A stretch of 64,000 nt of DNA from Thermosynechococcaceae cyanobacterium Okahandja (GTDB lineage Bacteria > Cyanobacteriota > Cyanobacteriia > Thermosynechococcales > Thermosynechococcaceae), in contig CP136945.1 in assembly GCA_041530395.1 (NCBI GenBank), positions 2,666,001 to 2,730,000 of the forward strand, written 5' to 3'. Position 1 is the stretch's first letter. Each line of letters starts with the position of its first letter. Below are positions 33,488 to 43,290 of this stretch, piece by piece. The notes under the pieces are model-generated. The model saw only the letters and a list, made by a program, of their open reading frames with translations. It ran no database searches and was not told the DNA's origin. The position numbers and the translations under genes were made by a program.

Positions 33488-34912
33488 GTGAGGCGTTGGC
33501 GAGGACTCTGCCTAGCGTTTATGATGATGGCGCTGCTAGTTTTGGGGGCTGGGGCGGCGAACGCAATGACCGCTAAACACTACACGGAATTAACATTTCC
33601 GCCCCTGCCGGAGGTGCAGCTACCCACCACTGAGCGGTTCCGGCTTCGGAATGGCATGGTGGTCTATCTGCTAGAGGATCACGAATGGCCACTGGTGCGG
33701 GGCAGTGTCCTGTTTCGGGCGGGGAGTCGTTGGGATCCGCCCCATCAAGTTGGCTTAGCAGAAATCAGCGGCGATCTATTGCGCACTGGGGGAACCCGCC
33801 GTCATCGAGCAGCGGAGATTGATCAGTGGCTGGAGGAGCGGGCAGCCTCCATTGAAGCGGGGGTAGGCAAAAGTATCGGTCGTCTGAGTTTTAGTAGTTT
33901 GCGGGAGCACAGCGATCGCGTTTTAGCGCTAGTGGCGGAGATGCTGCAAATGCCCGCGGTGGAGCCGGAGCGATTCCAGTTAGCCATCCGTCGCCGCCAA
34001 GGGGTCATTGAGCGGCGCGATGATCAACCCAATGCCCAAGCAGAGCGGGAATTTTACAAGCTGATTTATGGAGCGGAAAGTCCCTATGCCCGCACGCAGG
34101 AGCTAGAGACCTTGGCCGCTATTACCCCTGAGGATGTGCAACAGTTTTATCAGACCTATCTGGCACCGAGTCGCTGCATTCTTGGTATTGCGGGCGATTT
34201 TGATGCGGCTCAGATGCGGCAGCAATTAGAGCGTGTGTTTGGGGCTTGGCAGGACCCACCGCAGTTACCGCCACTGCCTCCGGTACCGAGCGTCACCATT
34301 GATCGCACTCCCACCACTGTGGTAATTGATCGTCCTCATCTCTCCCAAAGTTATATTTACACCGGCCAGTTGGGGGGCACGCTGCGCGACCCGGATGTGT
34401 TCCACCTTTACGTGCTGAATGGGGTTCTCAATGGCTTTGGCGGGCGGCTGTTTAGGGAACTGCGATCGCGCCAAGGGTTGGCCTACAGTGTCTATGCTGC
34501 TTGGAGTCCGGAATTTGATTATGACGGCGTGTTCTATGGGGTGGGTCAAACCCAGACTGCGGCAACGGCCACCTTTTTAGCGGCGCTGCAACAGGAAATT
34601 GAGCGCCTGCGGCAGGAACCGGTGACGGACGCAGAGTTAGCCTATGCCAAGGAATCCATCCTTAACTCGTTTGTATTTAACTTTCGCGACAGTAGCCAAA
34701 TTCTCAACCGCCTCATGCGCTACGACTACTACGGGTTTCCCAAGGATTTTATTTTTCGCTATCAGCGAGCCGTAAAAACCACAACCGCCGCCGATGTGCA
34801 ACGGGTGGCACAAAAACACTTAACCCCCCAGACATGGCGCACGCTGATTGTGGGGAACGGTCGCGATTTACAGGCTCAGGCGCTGCCCCATGCTAAGTTT
34901 CGGGCGCTGTAG
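33488..34912 (+). CDS. M16 (insulinase-like) peptidase homologue lacking the zinc motif
   Basis: About 474 residues. I prefer the GTG start at 33488, which gives a compact signal peptide (RRWRGLCLAFMMMALLVLGAGAANA) and has GGAGG ten bases upstream; an ATG at 33431 is also open. It has the M16 fold: TERFRLRNGMVVYLLEDHEWPLV, the FRAGSRWDPPHQVGLAEI helix, and a second half with RELRSRQGLAYSVYA. The canonical HxxEH of active M16 proteins is absent (the helix reads VGLAEISGDLL). It is therefore probably the inactive partner of a two-subunit periplasmic protease. No active partner gene is adjacent. It converges on radA with a 20-base overlap. Confidence 0.85.
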   Translation: MRRWRGLCLAFMMMALLVLGAGAANAMTAKHYTELTFPPLPEVQLPTTERFRLRNGMVVYLLEDHEWPLVRGSVLFRAGSRWDPPHQVGLAEISGDLLRTGGTRRHRAAEIDQWLEERAASIEAGVGKSIGRLSFSSLREHSDRVLALVAEMLQMPAVEPERFQLAIRRRQGVIERRDDQPNAQAEREFYKLIYGAESPYARTQELETLAAITPEDVQQFYQTYLAPSRCILGIAGDFDAAQMRQQLERVFGAWQDPPQLPPLPPVPSVTIDRTPTTVVIDRPHLSQSYIYTGQLGGTLRDPDVFHLYVLNGVLNGFGGRLFRELRSRQGLAYSVYAAWSPEFDYDGVFYGVGQTQTAATATFLAALQQEIERLRQEPVTDAELAYAKESILNSFVFNFRDSSQILNRLMRYDYYGFPKDFIFRYQRAVKTTTAADVQRVAQKHLTPQTWRTLIVGNGRDLQAQALPHAKFRAL

Positions 34913-36281
34913 GTGCCAAGGCCGCCACAATGGCATCGGCTACGCGCTGCACCGGAATGACCTCTAGCCCCCCCACCGGACACTCTTGGCTCTGGGGAAT
35001 AATGGCACGGCGAAAGCCGAGTTTCATGGCTTCCCGTAAGCGCAAGTCCAGTTGAGAGACCGCCCGCACTTGGCCGCCTAACCCCACTTCCCCAAGGATG
35101 ACGGTGTGGGGCTGCACCCAACGATCGCGAAAGCTGGCGACAACAGCAACGGCAACTCCTAAGTCTGCGGCTGGCTCAGCCACCGTTAAGCCACCGGCGG
35201 TGGCCACATAGGCATCCAGCTTAGACAGGGGAATACCAAGGCGTTTTTCCAGCACCGCCAGAATTTGCAAAAAGCGATTGTACTCAATGCCGGTGGTGGT
35301 GCGCCGCGGCGAGGGGTAACTGGTGGGACTCACTAAGCTTTGTAACTCTACCACTAACGGACGGGTGCCTTCGCAGGCCACAATGGTGGCGGTGCCCGGG
35401 GCGGGGTCGCGATCGCCCAAAAATAAGGCTGAGGGGTTGCTCACTTCCGCTAACCCATGGGCACCCATTTCAAACACGCCGATTTCCTGACTGGCACCAA
35501 AACGATTTTTTACGGCTCGCACCAAGCGGTGACTGGCAAAGCGATCGCCCTCAAAGTACAGCACCGTATCCACCAAATGCTCTAGAACCTTTGGTCCGGC
35601 AATAGCGCCCTCTTTGGTGACGTGACCCACAATAAATACGCTCATGTGCTGCTGCTTGGCCAAACGCATCAACGCGGTGGTGCCCTCGCGCACCTGCGAT
35701 ACTGACCCCGGGGCAGCGGTCAGTTGGGGTAAATAGACCGCTTGAATACTGTCAATGATCAAAAGCTGCGGCTGAAGATGAGCCAGTTCTTGCAGGATCA
35801 GCTCCAGATCCGTCTCCGCCAGTAAATAAAGGGACTCGGAGGCGGGTAGGGCTAAGCGCTGGGAGCGCAGCTTGACCTGCTCGGCTGACTCCTCGGCACA
35901 GACGTAGAGCACCCGCTGCTGCGTGGCCAACCGAGCCGCCATCTGGAGCAAGAGGGTGGATTTGCCAATGCCCGGCTCGCCCGCCACCAACACTAAGGAG
36001 CCAGCAACAATGCCGCCACCCAAGACGCGATCCAGTTCGCCAAAGCCGCAGGGAAAGCGCAGGTGTGCCTGTTCGGCAATAGCCGCCAGTACCTGAGCGG
36101 CAAGGGGCTGCGGAGCCGATGGCCGCCGGGGCGATCGCCGACCGGTAGGAGCCGCCATGGCGGTTGAGCTCAGGTGCTCATCGAGGGTGTTCCACTGGCC
36201 ACAACTGGGGCAGCGGCCAAAGTATTGCAGCGACTCGGCACCGCACTCACGACAGATGTACAGTACCTTCGCTTTGGGCAT
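34893..36281 (-). CDS. radA: DNA repair protein RadA
   Basis: A 462-residue recombination helicase that drives branch migration of RecA-made intermediates. The N-terminal four-cysteine zinc finger (CRECGAESLQYFGRCPSCG) is followed by Walker A GEPGIGKST, the RadA-specific VKNRFGAS motif and a C-terminal Lon-like domain (GLTVAEPAADLGVAVAV). Length and order match the family. It overlaps the convergent M16-like gene by 20 bases and heads toward it from the FKBP side, with only 13 bases to the FKBP stop. Confidence 0.96.
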   Translation of the reverse strand: MPKAKVLYICRECGAESLQYFGRCPSCGQWNTLDEHLSSTAMAAPTGRRSPRRPSAPQPLAAQVLAAIAEQAHLRFPCGFGELDRVLGGGIVAGSLVLVAGEPGIGKSTLLLQMAARLATQQRVLYVCAEESAEQVKLRSQRLALPASESLYLLAETDLELILQELAHLQPQLLIIDSIQAVYLPQLTAAPGSVSQVREGTTALMRLAKQQHMSVFIVGHVTKEGAIAGPKVLEHLVDTVLYFEGDRFASHRLVRAVKNRFGASQEIGVFEMGAHGLAEVSNPSALFLGDRDPAPGTATIVACEGTRPLVVELQSLVSPTSYPSPRRTTTGIEYNRFLQILAVLEKRLGIPLSKLDAYVATAGGLTVAEPAADLGVAVAVVASFRDRWVQPHTVILGEVGLGGQVRAVSQLDLRLREAMKLGFRRAIIPQSQECPVGGLEVIPVQRVADAIVAALAPTAPET

Positions 36282-36294
36282 GGGGGCAGGGCGG

Positions 36295-36789
36295 CTATTT
36301 CACGTCCAGCAATTCCACGTCAAAGATGAGGGTGGCATTGGGGGGAATCACACCACCTGCGCCGCGGGCACCATAGCCGAGGTTGGGGGGAATAATCAGG
36401 CGGCGGCGACCACCCACTTGCATCGAGCCGACCCCTTCATCCCAGCCTTTAATGACTTGACCCACGCCAATCTGAAACTGAAAGGGCTGGCCGCGATCGC
36501 GGGAACTATCAAAAACTCGCCCATCGGTGAGGGTGCCGGTATAGTGAACCGTGACACGGTTACCCACTTGGGGTTGCGCCCCCGACCCCACCACTAAATC
36601 TTCGTACTGTAGCCCCGAGGGGGTGGTGATGACCGTCGAATCGCTCATGAGTCCAGCAGCCTCCGTTGATGCCTCCAGCGGCACACTGGCGATCGCTGGT
36701 AGCGCGGTCACCATCCATACCACTACTAGGACAATACCACAGAGCAGTAGGCGCAAGTAACGATGGAACTGGACTGAATGTTCTACCAT
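36295..36789 (-). CDS. FKBP-type peptidyl-prolyl isomerase, exported
   Basis: A 164-residue protein with a signal/anchor segment (LLLCGIVLVVVWMVTALPAIASV, about residues 14-36) and a full FKBP domain: VTVHYTGTLTDGRVFDSSRDRG, QVIKGWDEGV, YGARGAGGVIPPNATLIFDVELLDV. It catalyses proline isomerisation, probably in the periplasm or thylakoid lumen. Its start overlaps the end of the phasin-like gene by seven bases. The domain call is secure; the client is unknown. Confidence 0.93.
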   Translation of the reverse strand: MVEHSVQFHRYLRLLLCGIVLVVVWMVTALPAIASVPLEASTEAAGLMSDSTVITTPSGLQYEDLVVGSGAQPQVGNRVTVHYTGTLTDGRVFDSSRDRGQPFQFQIGVGQVIKGWDEGVGSMQVGGRRRLIIPPNLGYGARGAGGVIPPNATLIFDVELLDVK

Positions 36790-37103
36790 GAGCGATTTTT
36801 TAACTCCCTAACATCCCGTTCGAGGCGATCAATGCGTCCCCGCAGTTCATCGAGTTCCGACTGCTGGGGTACCCCCAAATTTTCAAGAAACTGGCGGGTT
36901 TGGCGTTGCACTGCTTCATCGAGGGTGGCGGCATCCTCCTTCAGGTGTGCTAGCACCTCATCCACCATGGCCTTGGCCTGCTCGGCATTCAGCCGCCCTT
37001 CTTTAACCCACTGGTCACTGACCTGACGTAACTTTTCGGCCACCAAGGAGGTGGTACCAACACCAATCAGCAGCAATTGCTCAAGTAAGTTGTGTTGATT
37101 CAT
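36783..37103 (-). CDS. Phasin-like helical protein
   Basis: A 106-residue protein from the ATG at 37103 (a TTG at 37118 is open). It is almost wholly helical. A first amphipathic part (NLLEQLLLIGVGTTSLVAEKLRQV) is followed by a C-terminal coiled coil with heptad spacing (LDELRGRIDRLERDVRELK). This looks like the small phasin-family proteins of cyanobacteria, which coat hydrophobic bodies or act as small scaffolds. The assignment is by general pattern and is not certain. It is translationally coupled to the FKBP gene by a seven-base overlap. Confidence 0.65.
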   Translation of the reverse strand: MNQHNLLEQLLLIGVGTTSLVAEKLRQVSDQWVKEGRLNAEQAKAMVDEVLAHLKEDAATLDEAVQRQTRQFLENLGVPQQSELDELRGRIDRLERDVRELKNRSW

Positions 37104-37145
37104 GGGAGCCGCAGACAACGCCTATTTTGTATTGTGCCACTCCCT

Positions 37146-38549
37146 CTACAGAAATTGGCGCACATCGGTCACTTCGCCGGTAATGGCGGCGGCGGCCACC
37201 ATGGCCGGACTCATCAGCAGCGTGCGTCCTGCCGCAGATCCCTGCCGCCCTTTGAAGTTACGGTTCGAGGAGGAGGCGCTAATCTGCCGCCCCTGAAGCT
37301 TATCGGGGTTCATGGCAAGGCACATCGAGCAGCCCGGATTGCGCCATTCAAACCCTGCCGCCTCGAAAATGGTATCTAGCCCTTCTGCTTCTGCTTGGGC
37401 TTTCACGCGCTCGGAGCCGGGCACAACGAAGGCTTTGACACCCGGTCTCACCTTGCGACCTTCCACGACTTTGGCCGCTTCCCGCAGATCACTGAGGCGA
37501 CCATTGGTGCAACTGCCGATAAAGCAAACATCCACTTTGGTGCCTTGGATGGGTTGGCCGGGCTGCAACCCCATGTAGGCATAGGCTTCTTGGGCAATGG
37601 CGCGCTCTGACTCTGGCAGGGTCTCAAGACGCGGGAGAGTCTCGTCCACCGCTACCCCTTGGCCGGGGGTAATGCCCCACGTTACGGTGGGGGCAATCGT
37701 GGCTGCATCAAATACAACCACGTCATCGTACTCCGCATCCACCTCACTACGCAGCGATCGCCACCAAGCTACCGCCCGCTCCCAAGCTTCCCCTTGGGGA
37801 GCAAAGGGACGACCCTTGAGGTAAGCAAACGTTGTTTCATCGGGGTTCACGTAGCCGCAGCGCGCTCCCCCCTCAATCGCCATATTGCAGACGGTCATCC
37901 GCTCTTCCATCGACATCTGGGCAAACGTGGTACCGGCAAACTCGTAGGCGTAGCCGACACCGCCTTTGACCCCAAGGTGCCGAATCAGGTGCAAAATCAC
38001 ATCTTTGGCATAGACCCCGGGCGCTAGGGTGCCATTCACTTCTACTTTGCGCACCTTCAGCTTGTTGAGAGCTAGGGTTTGAGTTGCTAAAACATCCCGC
38101 ACTTGGCTGGTGCCAATCCCGAAGGCGATCGCTCCAAAGGCACCGTGGGTTGAGGTATGGCTATCGCCACAGGCAATGGTTAGCCCCGGCTGCGTGAGTC
38201 CCTGCTCGGGCGCAATCACGTGCACAATCCCCTGCCGCCCAGAGCCGATGCCAAAAAAGGGAATGTTGTGCTCGCGGCAGTTGGCCTCAAGAGCCTGGAG
38301 CATCTCTTCGGCCAAGGCATCCTGAAGGGGGCGCGCAAGACTATCGGTGGGCACAATATGATCCACCGTTGCCACCGTGCGATTGGGGTACAGCACCTTT
38401 AGCCCCCGCTCCCGCAGCATAGCAAAGGCTTGGGGACTGGTCACCTCGTGAATCAGGTGCAGGCCAATAAATAATTGGGTTTGTCCCGAGGGTAAGGTGC
38501 CAACCGTGTGCTGCTGCCAAACTTTATCGAAGAGGGTGCCGCGACTCAT
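37146..38549 (-). CDS. leuC: 3-isopropylmalate dehydratase large subunit
   Basis: A 467-residue aconitase-family enzyme of leucine synthesis. It shows [23 protein letters not shown], the cluster ligands in [13 protein letters not shown] and [13 protein letters not shown], and the C-terminal [12 protein letters not shown]. The first [12 protein letters not shown] block and the length are standard for the bacterial LeuC. It works with LeuD, which is not in the window. It is alone on its strand and divergent from the transaldolase gene. Confidence 0.97.
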   Translation of the reverse strand: MSRGTLFDKVWQQHTVGTLPSGQTQLFIGLHLIHEVTSPQAFAMLRERGLKVLYPNRTVATVDHIVPTDSLARPLQDALAEEMLQALEANCREHNIPFFGIGSGRQGIVHVIAPEQGLTQPGLTIACGDSHTSTHGAFGAIAFGIGTSQVRDVLATQTLALNKLKVRKVEVNGTLAPGVYAKDVILHLIRHLGVKGGVGYAYEFAGTTFAQMSMEERMTVCNMAIEGGARCGYVNPDETTFAYLKGRPFAPQGEAWERAVAWWRSLRSEVDAEYDDVVVFDAATIAPTVTWGITPGQGVAVDETLPRLETLPESERAIAQEAYAYMGLQPGQPIQGTKVDVCFIGSCTNGRLSDLREAAKVVEGRKVRPGVKAFVVPGSERVKAQAEAEGLDTIFEAAGFEWRNPGCSMCLAMNPDKLQGRQISASSSNRNFKGRQGSAAGRTLLMSPAMVAAAAITGEVTDVRQFL

Positions 38550-38672
38550 AGAGGAAGGACAAAAACGTGAGTCACTCCATTATACTGCCCCGTTCCCACC
38601 ACCCCATAGGCGCGGCGGCGGCAGCGAACGGCACACTAAGATGAAGAGGACACGTTTGGGAGACCTGTCTCT

Positions 38673-39845
38673 ATGAACCTGCTAGAACAGTTGCGCAACA
38701 TGACGGTCGTGGTTGCCGATACGGGAGACATTCTGGCGATTGAAAAATTTACCCCCCGTGATGCCACCACTAATCCCTCCTTAATTACGGCTGCTGCTCA
38801 GATGGCCGAATACCAACCGATTGTTGACGAGACCCTACTCAAAGCCAAGGCTGACTTGGGGTCTGCCGCTAGCGAAAAGGCAGTGGTCTCCCTTGCCTTC
38901 GATCGGTTAGCCGTGGCCTTTGGTCTGAAAATCCTCAACATTATCCCCGGCCGGGTCTCGACGGAGGTGGATGCCCGGTTGTCCTACGATACCGCCGGAA
39001 CAGTGGCCAAAGCGCGGGAACTCATTGCTCAGTACGAAGCGGCGGGCATGGGGCGCGATCGCGTCCTCATTAAAATAGCCTCCACGTGGGAGGGCATCCG
39101 CGCCGCCGAAATTCTTGAAAAAGAGGGCATTCACTGTAACCTCACACTGCTGTTTGGGCTGCATCAGGCGGTGGCCTGTGCCGAAGCGGGCGTAACCCTA
39201 ATTTCCCCCTTTGTCGGTCGCATTCTCGACTGGTATAAGAAAACCACCGGCAAGGAGTACGCTCCCCATGAGGATCCGGGTGTGATTTCCGTAACTCAGA
39301 TTTATAATTACTACAAAAAGTTTGGCTATCCTACCGAAGTGATGGGGGCAAGCTTCCGCAACATTGGTGAAATTACCGAGTTGGCTGGCTGTGATTTACT
39401 CACCATTTCGCCTGCGCTGCTCCAAGAGTTGCAAAATACCACTGGCGAGTTGACCCGCAAGCTGGATCCTGCGAATGCGGCAACGTTGGCGATCGAAAAA
39501 CTCACCATGGATGAGGCAACGTTTCGCCAAATGCACGCCGCTGATCCCATGGCCAGCGAAAAACTGGATGAGGGCATCAAGGGCTTTACGAAGGCACTCG
39601 AAACCCTCGAAGCGTTTCTGGCCAAACGCCTTGCCCATCTGACCGGCGAACTGAGCCTGACCCATGCCGCTGAGGAACTGTTTCACATTTACGATTTAGA
39701 TGGGGATGGCATTATTACCCGCGAAGAGTGGCTCGGCACCGATGCCGTCTTTGATGCCCTAGATGCCAATCATGACGGCAAGGTCACGCCTGAAGATATG
39801 GGGGCGGGTTTAGGGGTAGTGCTGCACTTGGCCAAGGCGCACTAG
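38673..39845 (+). CDS. tal: Transaldolase with C-terminal EF-hand pair
   Basis: A 390-residue protein. Residues 1-320 are a type 1 transaldolase: [26 protein letters not shown], the Schiff-base Lys within [13 protein letters not shown], and [18 protein letters not shown]. The last 65 residues hold two EF hands, [12 protein letters not shown] and [12 protein letters not shown], both with full calcium-binding loops. Transaldolase moves a dihydroxyacetone unit in the pentose phosphate pathway. The EF-hand tail is known from cyanobacterial transaldolases and implies calcium-linked regulation. A strong hairpin follows the gene. Confidence 0.95.
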   Translation: MNLLEQLRNMTVVVADTGDILAIEKFTPRDATTNPSLITAAAQMAEYQPIVDETLLKAKADLGSAASEKAVVSLAFDRLAVAFGLKILNIIPGRVSTEVDARLSYDTAGTVAKARELIAQYEAAGMGRDRVLIKIASTWEGIRAAEILEKEGIHCNLTLLFGLHQAVACAEAGVTLISPFVGRILDWYKKTTGKEYAPHEDPGVISVTQIYNYYKKFGYPTEVMGASFRNIGEITELAGCDLLTISPALLQELQNTTGELTRKLDPANAATLAIEKLTMDEATFRQMHAADPMASEKLDEGIKGFTKALETLEAFLAKRLAHLTGELSLTHAAEELFHIYDLDGDGIITREEWLGTDAVFDALDANHDGKVTPEDMGAGLGVVLHLAKAH

Positions 39846-39870
39846 CTCGCTGAGGTTACCGATGCTGCCA

Positions 39871-39902
39871 CGATACTCCTCTGGCGGATCAGGGGAGTAT
39901 CG
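39871..39902 (+). terminator. Strong hairpin after tal
   Basis: CGATACTCCTCT (39871-39882) pairs with AGGGGAGTATCG (39891-39902), giving 12 base pairs including one G-U, around an eight-base loop. No T-run follows, so it is either a factor-assisted terminator or an RNA-stabilising 3' structure. Confidence 0.5.
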
Positions 39903-39967
39903 GCTCAAGATATTCTGGATAGTCTGTGGAGGCATATCCCGCTAAGAGTTATCAACAGTTAATTTTT

Positions 39968-40813
39968 ATGTCTGGAAGCTTAGAAACGGTTGAACGGGAG
40001 GTATTGGCGCTGCAAGGGCTGCTCATGGGGGCACTCCAAGAGATGCGGCAACTCTATGATGCCTACCTTGAGGTGCTCGCTCCCATTGCCCGGCAGCAAT
40101 TGATTACGGTTAGCTATCAAGTGTGCACCCAAGTGTTCCCGGAGCAGTTCCTCACCCTTGAGGAGGGCGATCGCCAACGGCTACAGCAACAGATTCACCG
40201 TCTTGCTCTCCAGCTCGAAGCTGCCATTTTGCGACTCCAACCGCGACGACAAGAATCCGAGCCAGTACCAACTGATGACCCCCTTGCCGCAGAGGAGCCT
40301 GAGGCAACGGATAGTAATGGGGAGCAGGAGGAAAACGACCCCGCAACAGAGGAGAACGATTCACTGCAGGAAAAGCTGAGTAAAACCCTCTACCGCTGTT
40401 CCCTCAAAATTAATCACCTCCTACAACGCGCCGCGATTCTGCCCCCCGCTCCAATTGGGGTCATTTTAGAGATTGCCAGTAAAGCGGAAAATCCTCCCCT
40501 TGGACGCATTCCCCACCTGCTCACCATGATGATGGACGAGCAAAAAAGTGAGGAGCAGGGGGAAGCCAACGCCAGCCCTCTCAGCCATCAGCCCATGGCC
40601 GCCATCTATCTACAACTAGAGGAACTGGAGTTTCAGCACCCACCGCTGGCCAATCACCGCAGTCAAATTCGGCAACTGGAATCCCGTTTGGCCAGTCTGC
40701 AACAGCAGCTTCACAAAAAGCAGCGCCAGTACCTTGTGCTCAAGGCGAGCCGGGCTTGGTGGCAAACTTGGAAGGCGAATGAGGCCAGTCAGGAACAGGT
40801 GGCCAGCGATTAG
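39968..40813 (+). CDS. Unrecognised helical protein encoded before recG
   Basis: About 281 residues from the ATG at 39968; a GTG at 39926 adds 14 residues. Residues 1-90 are helical (LETVEREVLALQGLLMGALQEM). The middle (about 105-140) is a very acidic Glu/Asp-rich linker, a second helical block follows at about 150-220, and a coiled coil ends the protein (RQLESRLASLQQQLHKKQRQYL). No membrane segment or catalytic motif is visible. It ends 15 bases before the recG start and is surely cotranscribed. Probably a cyanobacterial conserved unknown with a structural or adaptor character. Confidence 0.65.
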   Translation: MSGSLETVEREVLALQGLLMGALQEMRQLYDAYLEVLAPIARQQLITVSYQVCTQVFPEQFLTLEEGDRQRLQQQIHRLALQLEAAILRLQPRRQESEPVPTDDPLAAEEPEATDSNGEQEENDPATEENDSLQEKLSKTLYRCSLKINHLLQRAAILPPAPIGVILEIASKAENPPLGRIPHLLTMMMDEQKSEEQGEANASPLSHQPMAAIYLQLEELEFQHPPLANHRSQIRQLESRLASLQQQLHKKQRQYLVLKASRAWWQTWKANEASQEQVASD

Positions 40814-40828
40814 GGCGAGGAGGGAACG

Positions 40829-43225
40829 GTGTCACTGGATTGGCCACGCCTACAGCGCGCCCTTGCGGTTGAAACAGAGCGGGGGTTTTGCAACTTGCAA
40901 GGTAATGCCTATCGCTTTAGTGAGTATTTACACAAAGAACTCAGTGGGGCACCCCTGCACGCTCTACCCAGCCATGTGCGCGATCGCTGGCAAGAGACGG
41001 CTGCCGCCTATGCCGATTATGCCAGCCTTTCCCCCCCCGAGCGGCAGCACCTTGTGGTAAAAACCCGCCAACTGCTGCACGATGTCCACAAACAATTAAA
41101 TAAGCCGTTAAACGCCGCACCCCGACTGAAGGACTGGCAGCAGCCCCTCAAACGCATCTCCGGCATTGGCGATCGCACCGCAGAGCGCTTGGCCAAGCTC
41201 GGCCTCTATACCCTTGCGGATCTCATTTACTACTTTCCCCGCGACTACCTTGACTATGCCCGTCAGGTGGCCATTCACGAGCTAGTGCCCGGCGAAACCG
41301 TGACCCTTGTGGGCAAGGTGCGCCGCTGCAACTGTTTTACCAGCCCCCGCAATGCTAAGCTCACCATCCTTGAGATTGTGCTGCAAGATGGTAGTGGCCA
41401 AATTCGCCTCAGTCGCTTTTATGCGGGTTCCCGCTATGCCCAACGGGGCTGGCAAGAGCAGCAAAAACGGCTGTACGCCCCCCAAACTATTGTGGCAGCC
41501 TCCGGCTTGGTGAAAGCCAGCAAATACGGCTTAACCCTCGAAGATCCAGACTTAGAAGTACTCGAACACGCAGGTGCGGAGATGGCGTCGCTAACGGTGG
41601 GGCGGATTGTCCCGGTGTATCCCCTCACCGAGGGCATCTCCCCCGGCCTGATGCGGCAAGCGGTGGATCGGGTGCTGCCGCTCCTTGCCGGGTACCCGGA
41701 TCCCATGCCTGCCGACATCATCCGTGCCTATGGCTTAATTGACCTAGAAACGGCGCTGCGGCAGATTCATTTCCCCCAAGATCGCGACTGCTTAGCGCAG
41801 GCTCGGCGCCGCTTAATTTTTGATGAATTCTTTTACTTGCAGCTAAGCCTACTGCAACGCCGCCGCCAACACCAGCAGCGACCCAGTGTCCCCCTCAGAT
41901 CCCAAGGGGAACTCATTGACCGCTTTTACCGGCAATTGCCCTTTCAACTCACCGGCGCTCAGCAGCGGGTTGTGGCCGAAATCCTCGCAGATCTCGAGCA
42001 GCCCATTCCCATGAACCGCCTTGTTCAAGGGGATGTCGGTTCCGGCAAAACCGTCGTAGCTGTCATTGCCCTGTTGGCGGCACTTCAGTCCGGCTATCAG
42101 GCGGCGCTAATGGCTCCCACCGAGGTGCTGGCCGAGCAGCACTACCGCAAACTCCTCGAATGGCTGACCCCCCTGCACCTGCCCGTGGAATTGCTGACGG
42201 GGTCGGTGCGCGCGGCCAAACGGCGGCAGATTCTCGCCCAGTTGGCCACGGGAGAGTTACCCCTGCTGGTGGGCACCCATGCCCTGATTCAAGAGGGCGT
42301 GACCTTTGCCCACCTAGGGCTGGTGGTGATTGATGAGCAGCATCGCTTTGGTGTGGCTCAGCGGGCCAAACTGCAAGCTAAGGGAGTTCTCCCCCACGTA
42401 TTGACAATGACGGCGACTCCTATTCCCCGCACCTTGGCCTTGACCCTCCACGGTGATCTGGAGGTGAGCCAAATTGATGAGTTGCCCCCGGGTCGCCAAC
42501 CCATTCAAACCACGGTTCTCGGACGGGGCGATCGCCCCCATGCCTACGATCTCATCCGGCGCGAAGTCGCCCAAGGCCGCCAAGCCTACATTATTTTGCC
42601 CCTTGTGGAAGAATCCGAAAAACTGGATCTCAAATCCGCGATCGCCGAGCACGAACGGCTCCAGAACGACATTTTCCCCAACTTTCGGGTGGGACTGCTC
42701 CATGGCCGCATGGGTGCCGCGGAAAAAGATACCGCCATTCAAGCCTTTGCCCAAGGTCAACTGGATATTCTGGTGGCCACCACCGTTGTGGAAGTGGGCG
42801 TGGATGTTCCCAATGCCACCGTGATGCTGATTGAGCACGCCGAACGCTTTGGCCTCTCGCAACTCCATCAACTGCGGGGGCGGGTGGGACGCGGGCAACA
42901 TCAATCCTTCTGTATCCTGCTCAACAGTTCCCGCAGCGATGCCGCTAAACAACGCTTAAGTGTCTTGGCCCAGTCCCAAGATGGCTTTTTTATTGCCGAG
43001 ATGGATCTGCGGCTGCGGGGTCCCGGTGAGGTACTCGGCACCCGTCAATCAGGCCTGCCAGATTTTGCCCTCGCCAGTTTAGTGGAAGACCAAGACTGCT
43101 TAGAACAGGCACGACAGGCGGCGGCAGACCTCCTTGCTAAAGATCCCGATTTGCAGGCGTACCCCCTCCTGCAGACCACCCTCCAACAGCGGCGCGATCG
43201 CCTCCTAGGTGACATCATGAATTAA
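40829..43225 (+). CDS. recG: ATP-dependent DNA helicase RecG
   Basis: A 798-residue helicase that remodels stalled forks and branched DNA. It starts at GTG 40829 with GAGGAGGG just upstream. In order: a cyanobacterial N-terminal extension of about 100 residues, the wedge/OB domain with ISGIGDRTAERLAKLGLYTLADL and YYFPRDYLDY, Walker A GDVGSGKTVVA, the DEQHRFG box, MTATPIPRT, and motifs IV-VI ending RLRGRVGRG (in QLRGRVGRGQHQSFC). The C-terminal FALASLVED segment is typical. Linked to the preceding unknown helical gene by 15 bases. Confidence 0.96.
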   Translation: MSLDWPRLQRALAVETERGFCNLQGNAYRFSEYLHKELSGAPLHALPSHVRDRWQETAAAYADYASLSPPERQHLVVKTRQLLHDVHKQLNKPLNAAPRLKDWQQPLKRISGIGDRTAERLAKLGLYTLADLIYYFPRDYLDYARQVAIHELVPGETVTLVGKVRRCNCFTSPRNAKLTILEIVLQDGSGQIRLSRFYAGSRYAQRGWQEQQKRLYAPQTIVAASGLVKASKYGLTLEDPDLEVLEHAGAEMASLTVGRIVPVYPLTEGISPGLMRQAVDRVLPLLAGYPDPMPADIIRAYGLIDLETALRQIHFPQDRDCLAQARRRLIFDEFFYLQLSLLQRRRQHQQRPSVPLRSQGELIDRFYRQLPFQLTGAQQRVVAEILADLEQPIPMNRLVQGDVGSGKTVVAVIALLAALQSGYQAALMAPTEVLAEQHYRKLLEWLTPLHLPVELLTGSVRAAKRRQILAQLATGELPLLVGTHALIQEGVTFAHLGLVVIDEQHRFGVAQRAKLQAKGVLPHVLTMTATPIPRTLALTLHGDLEVSQIDELPPGRQPIQTTVLGRGDRPHAYDLIRREVAQGRQAYIILPLVEESEKLDLKSAIAEHERLQNDIFPNFRVGLLHGRMGAAEKDTAIQAFAQGQLDILVATTVVEVGVDVPNATVMLIEHAERFGLSQLHQLRGRVGRGQHQSFCILLNSSRSDAAKQRLSVLAQSQDGFFIAEMDLRLRGPGEVLGTRQSGLPDFALASLVEDQDCLEQARQAAADLLAKDPDLQAYPLLQTTLQQRRDRLLGDIMN

Positions 43226-43290
43226 AGGTTCCCCCGTCAAGGGTTCCGTATGTTAAATTTAGTTAAGAATCTGAATAATAAGTGCCGCCC

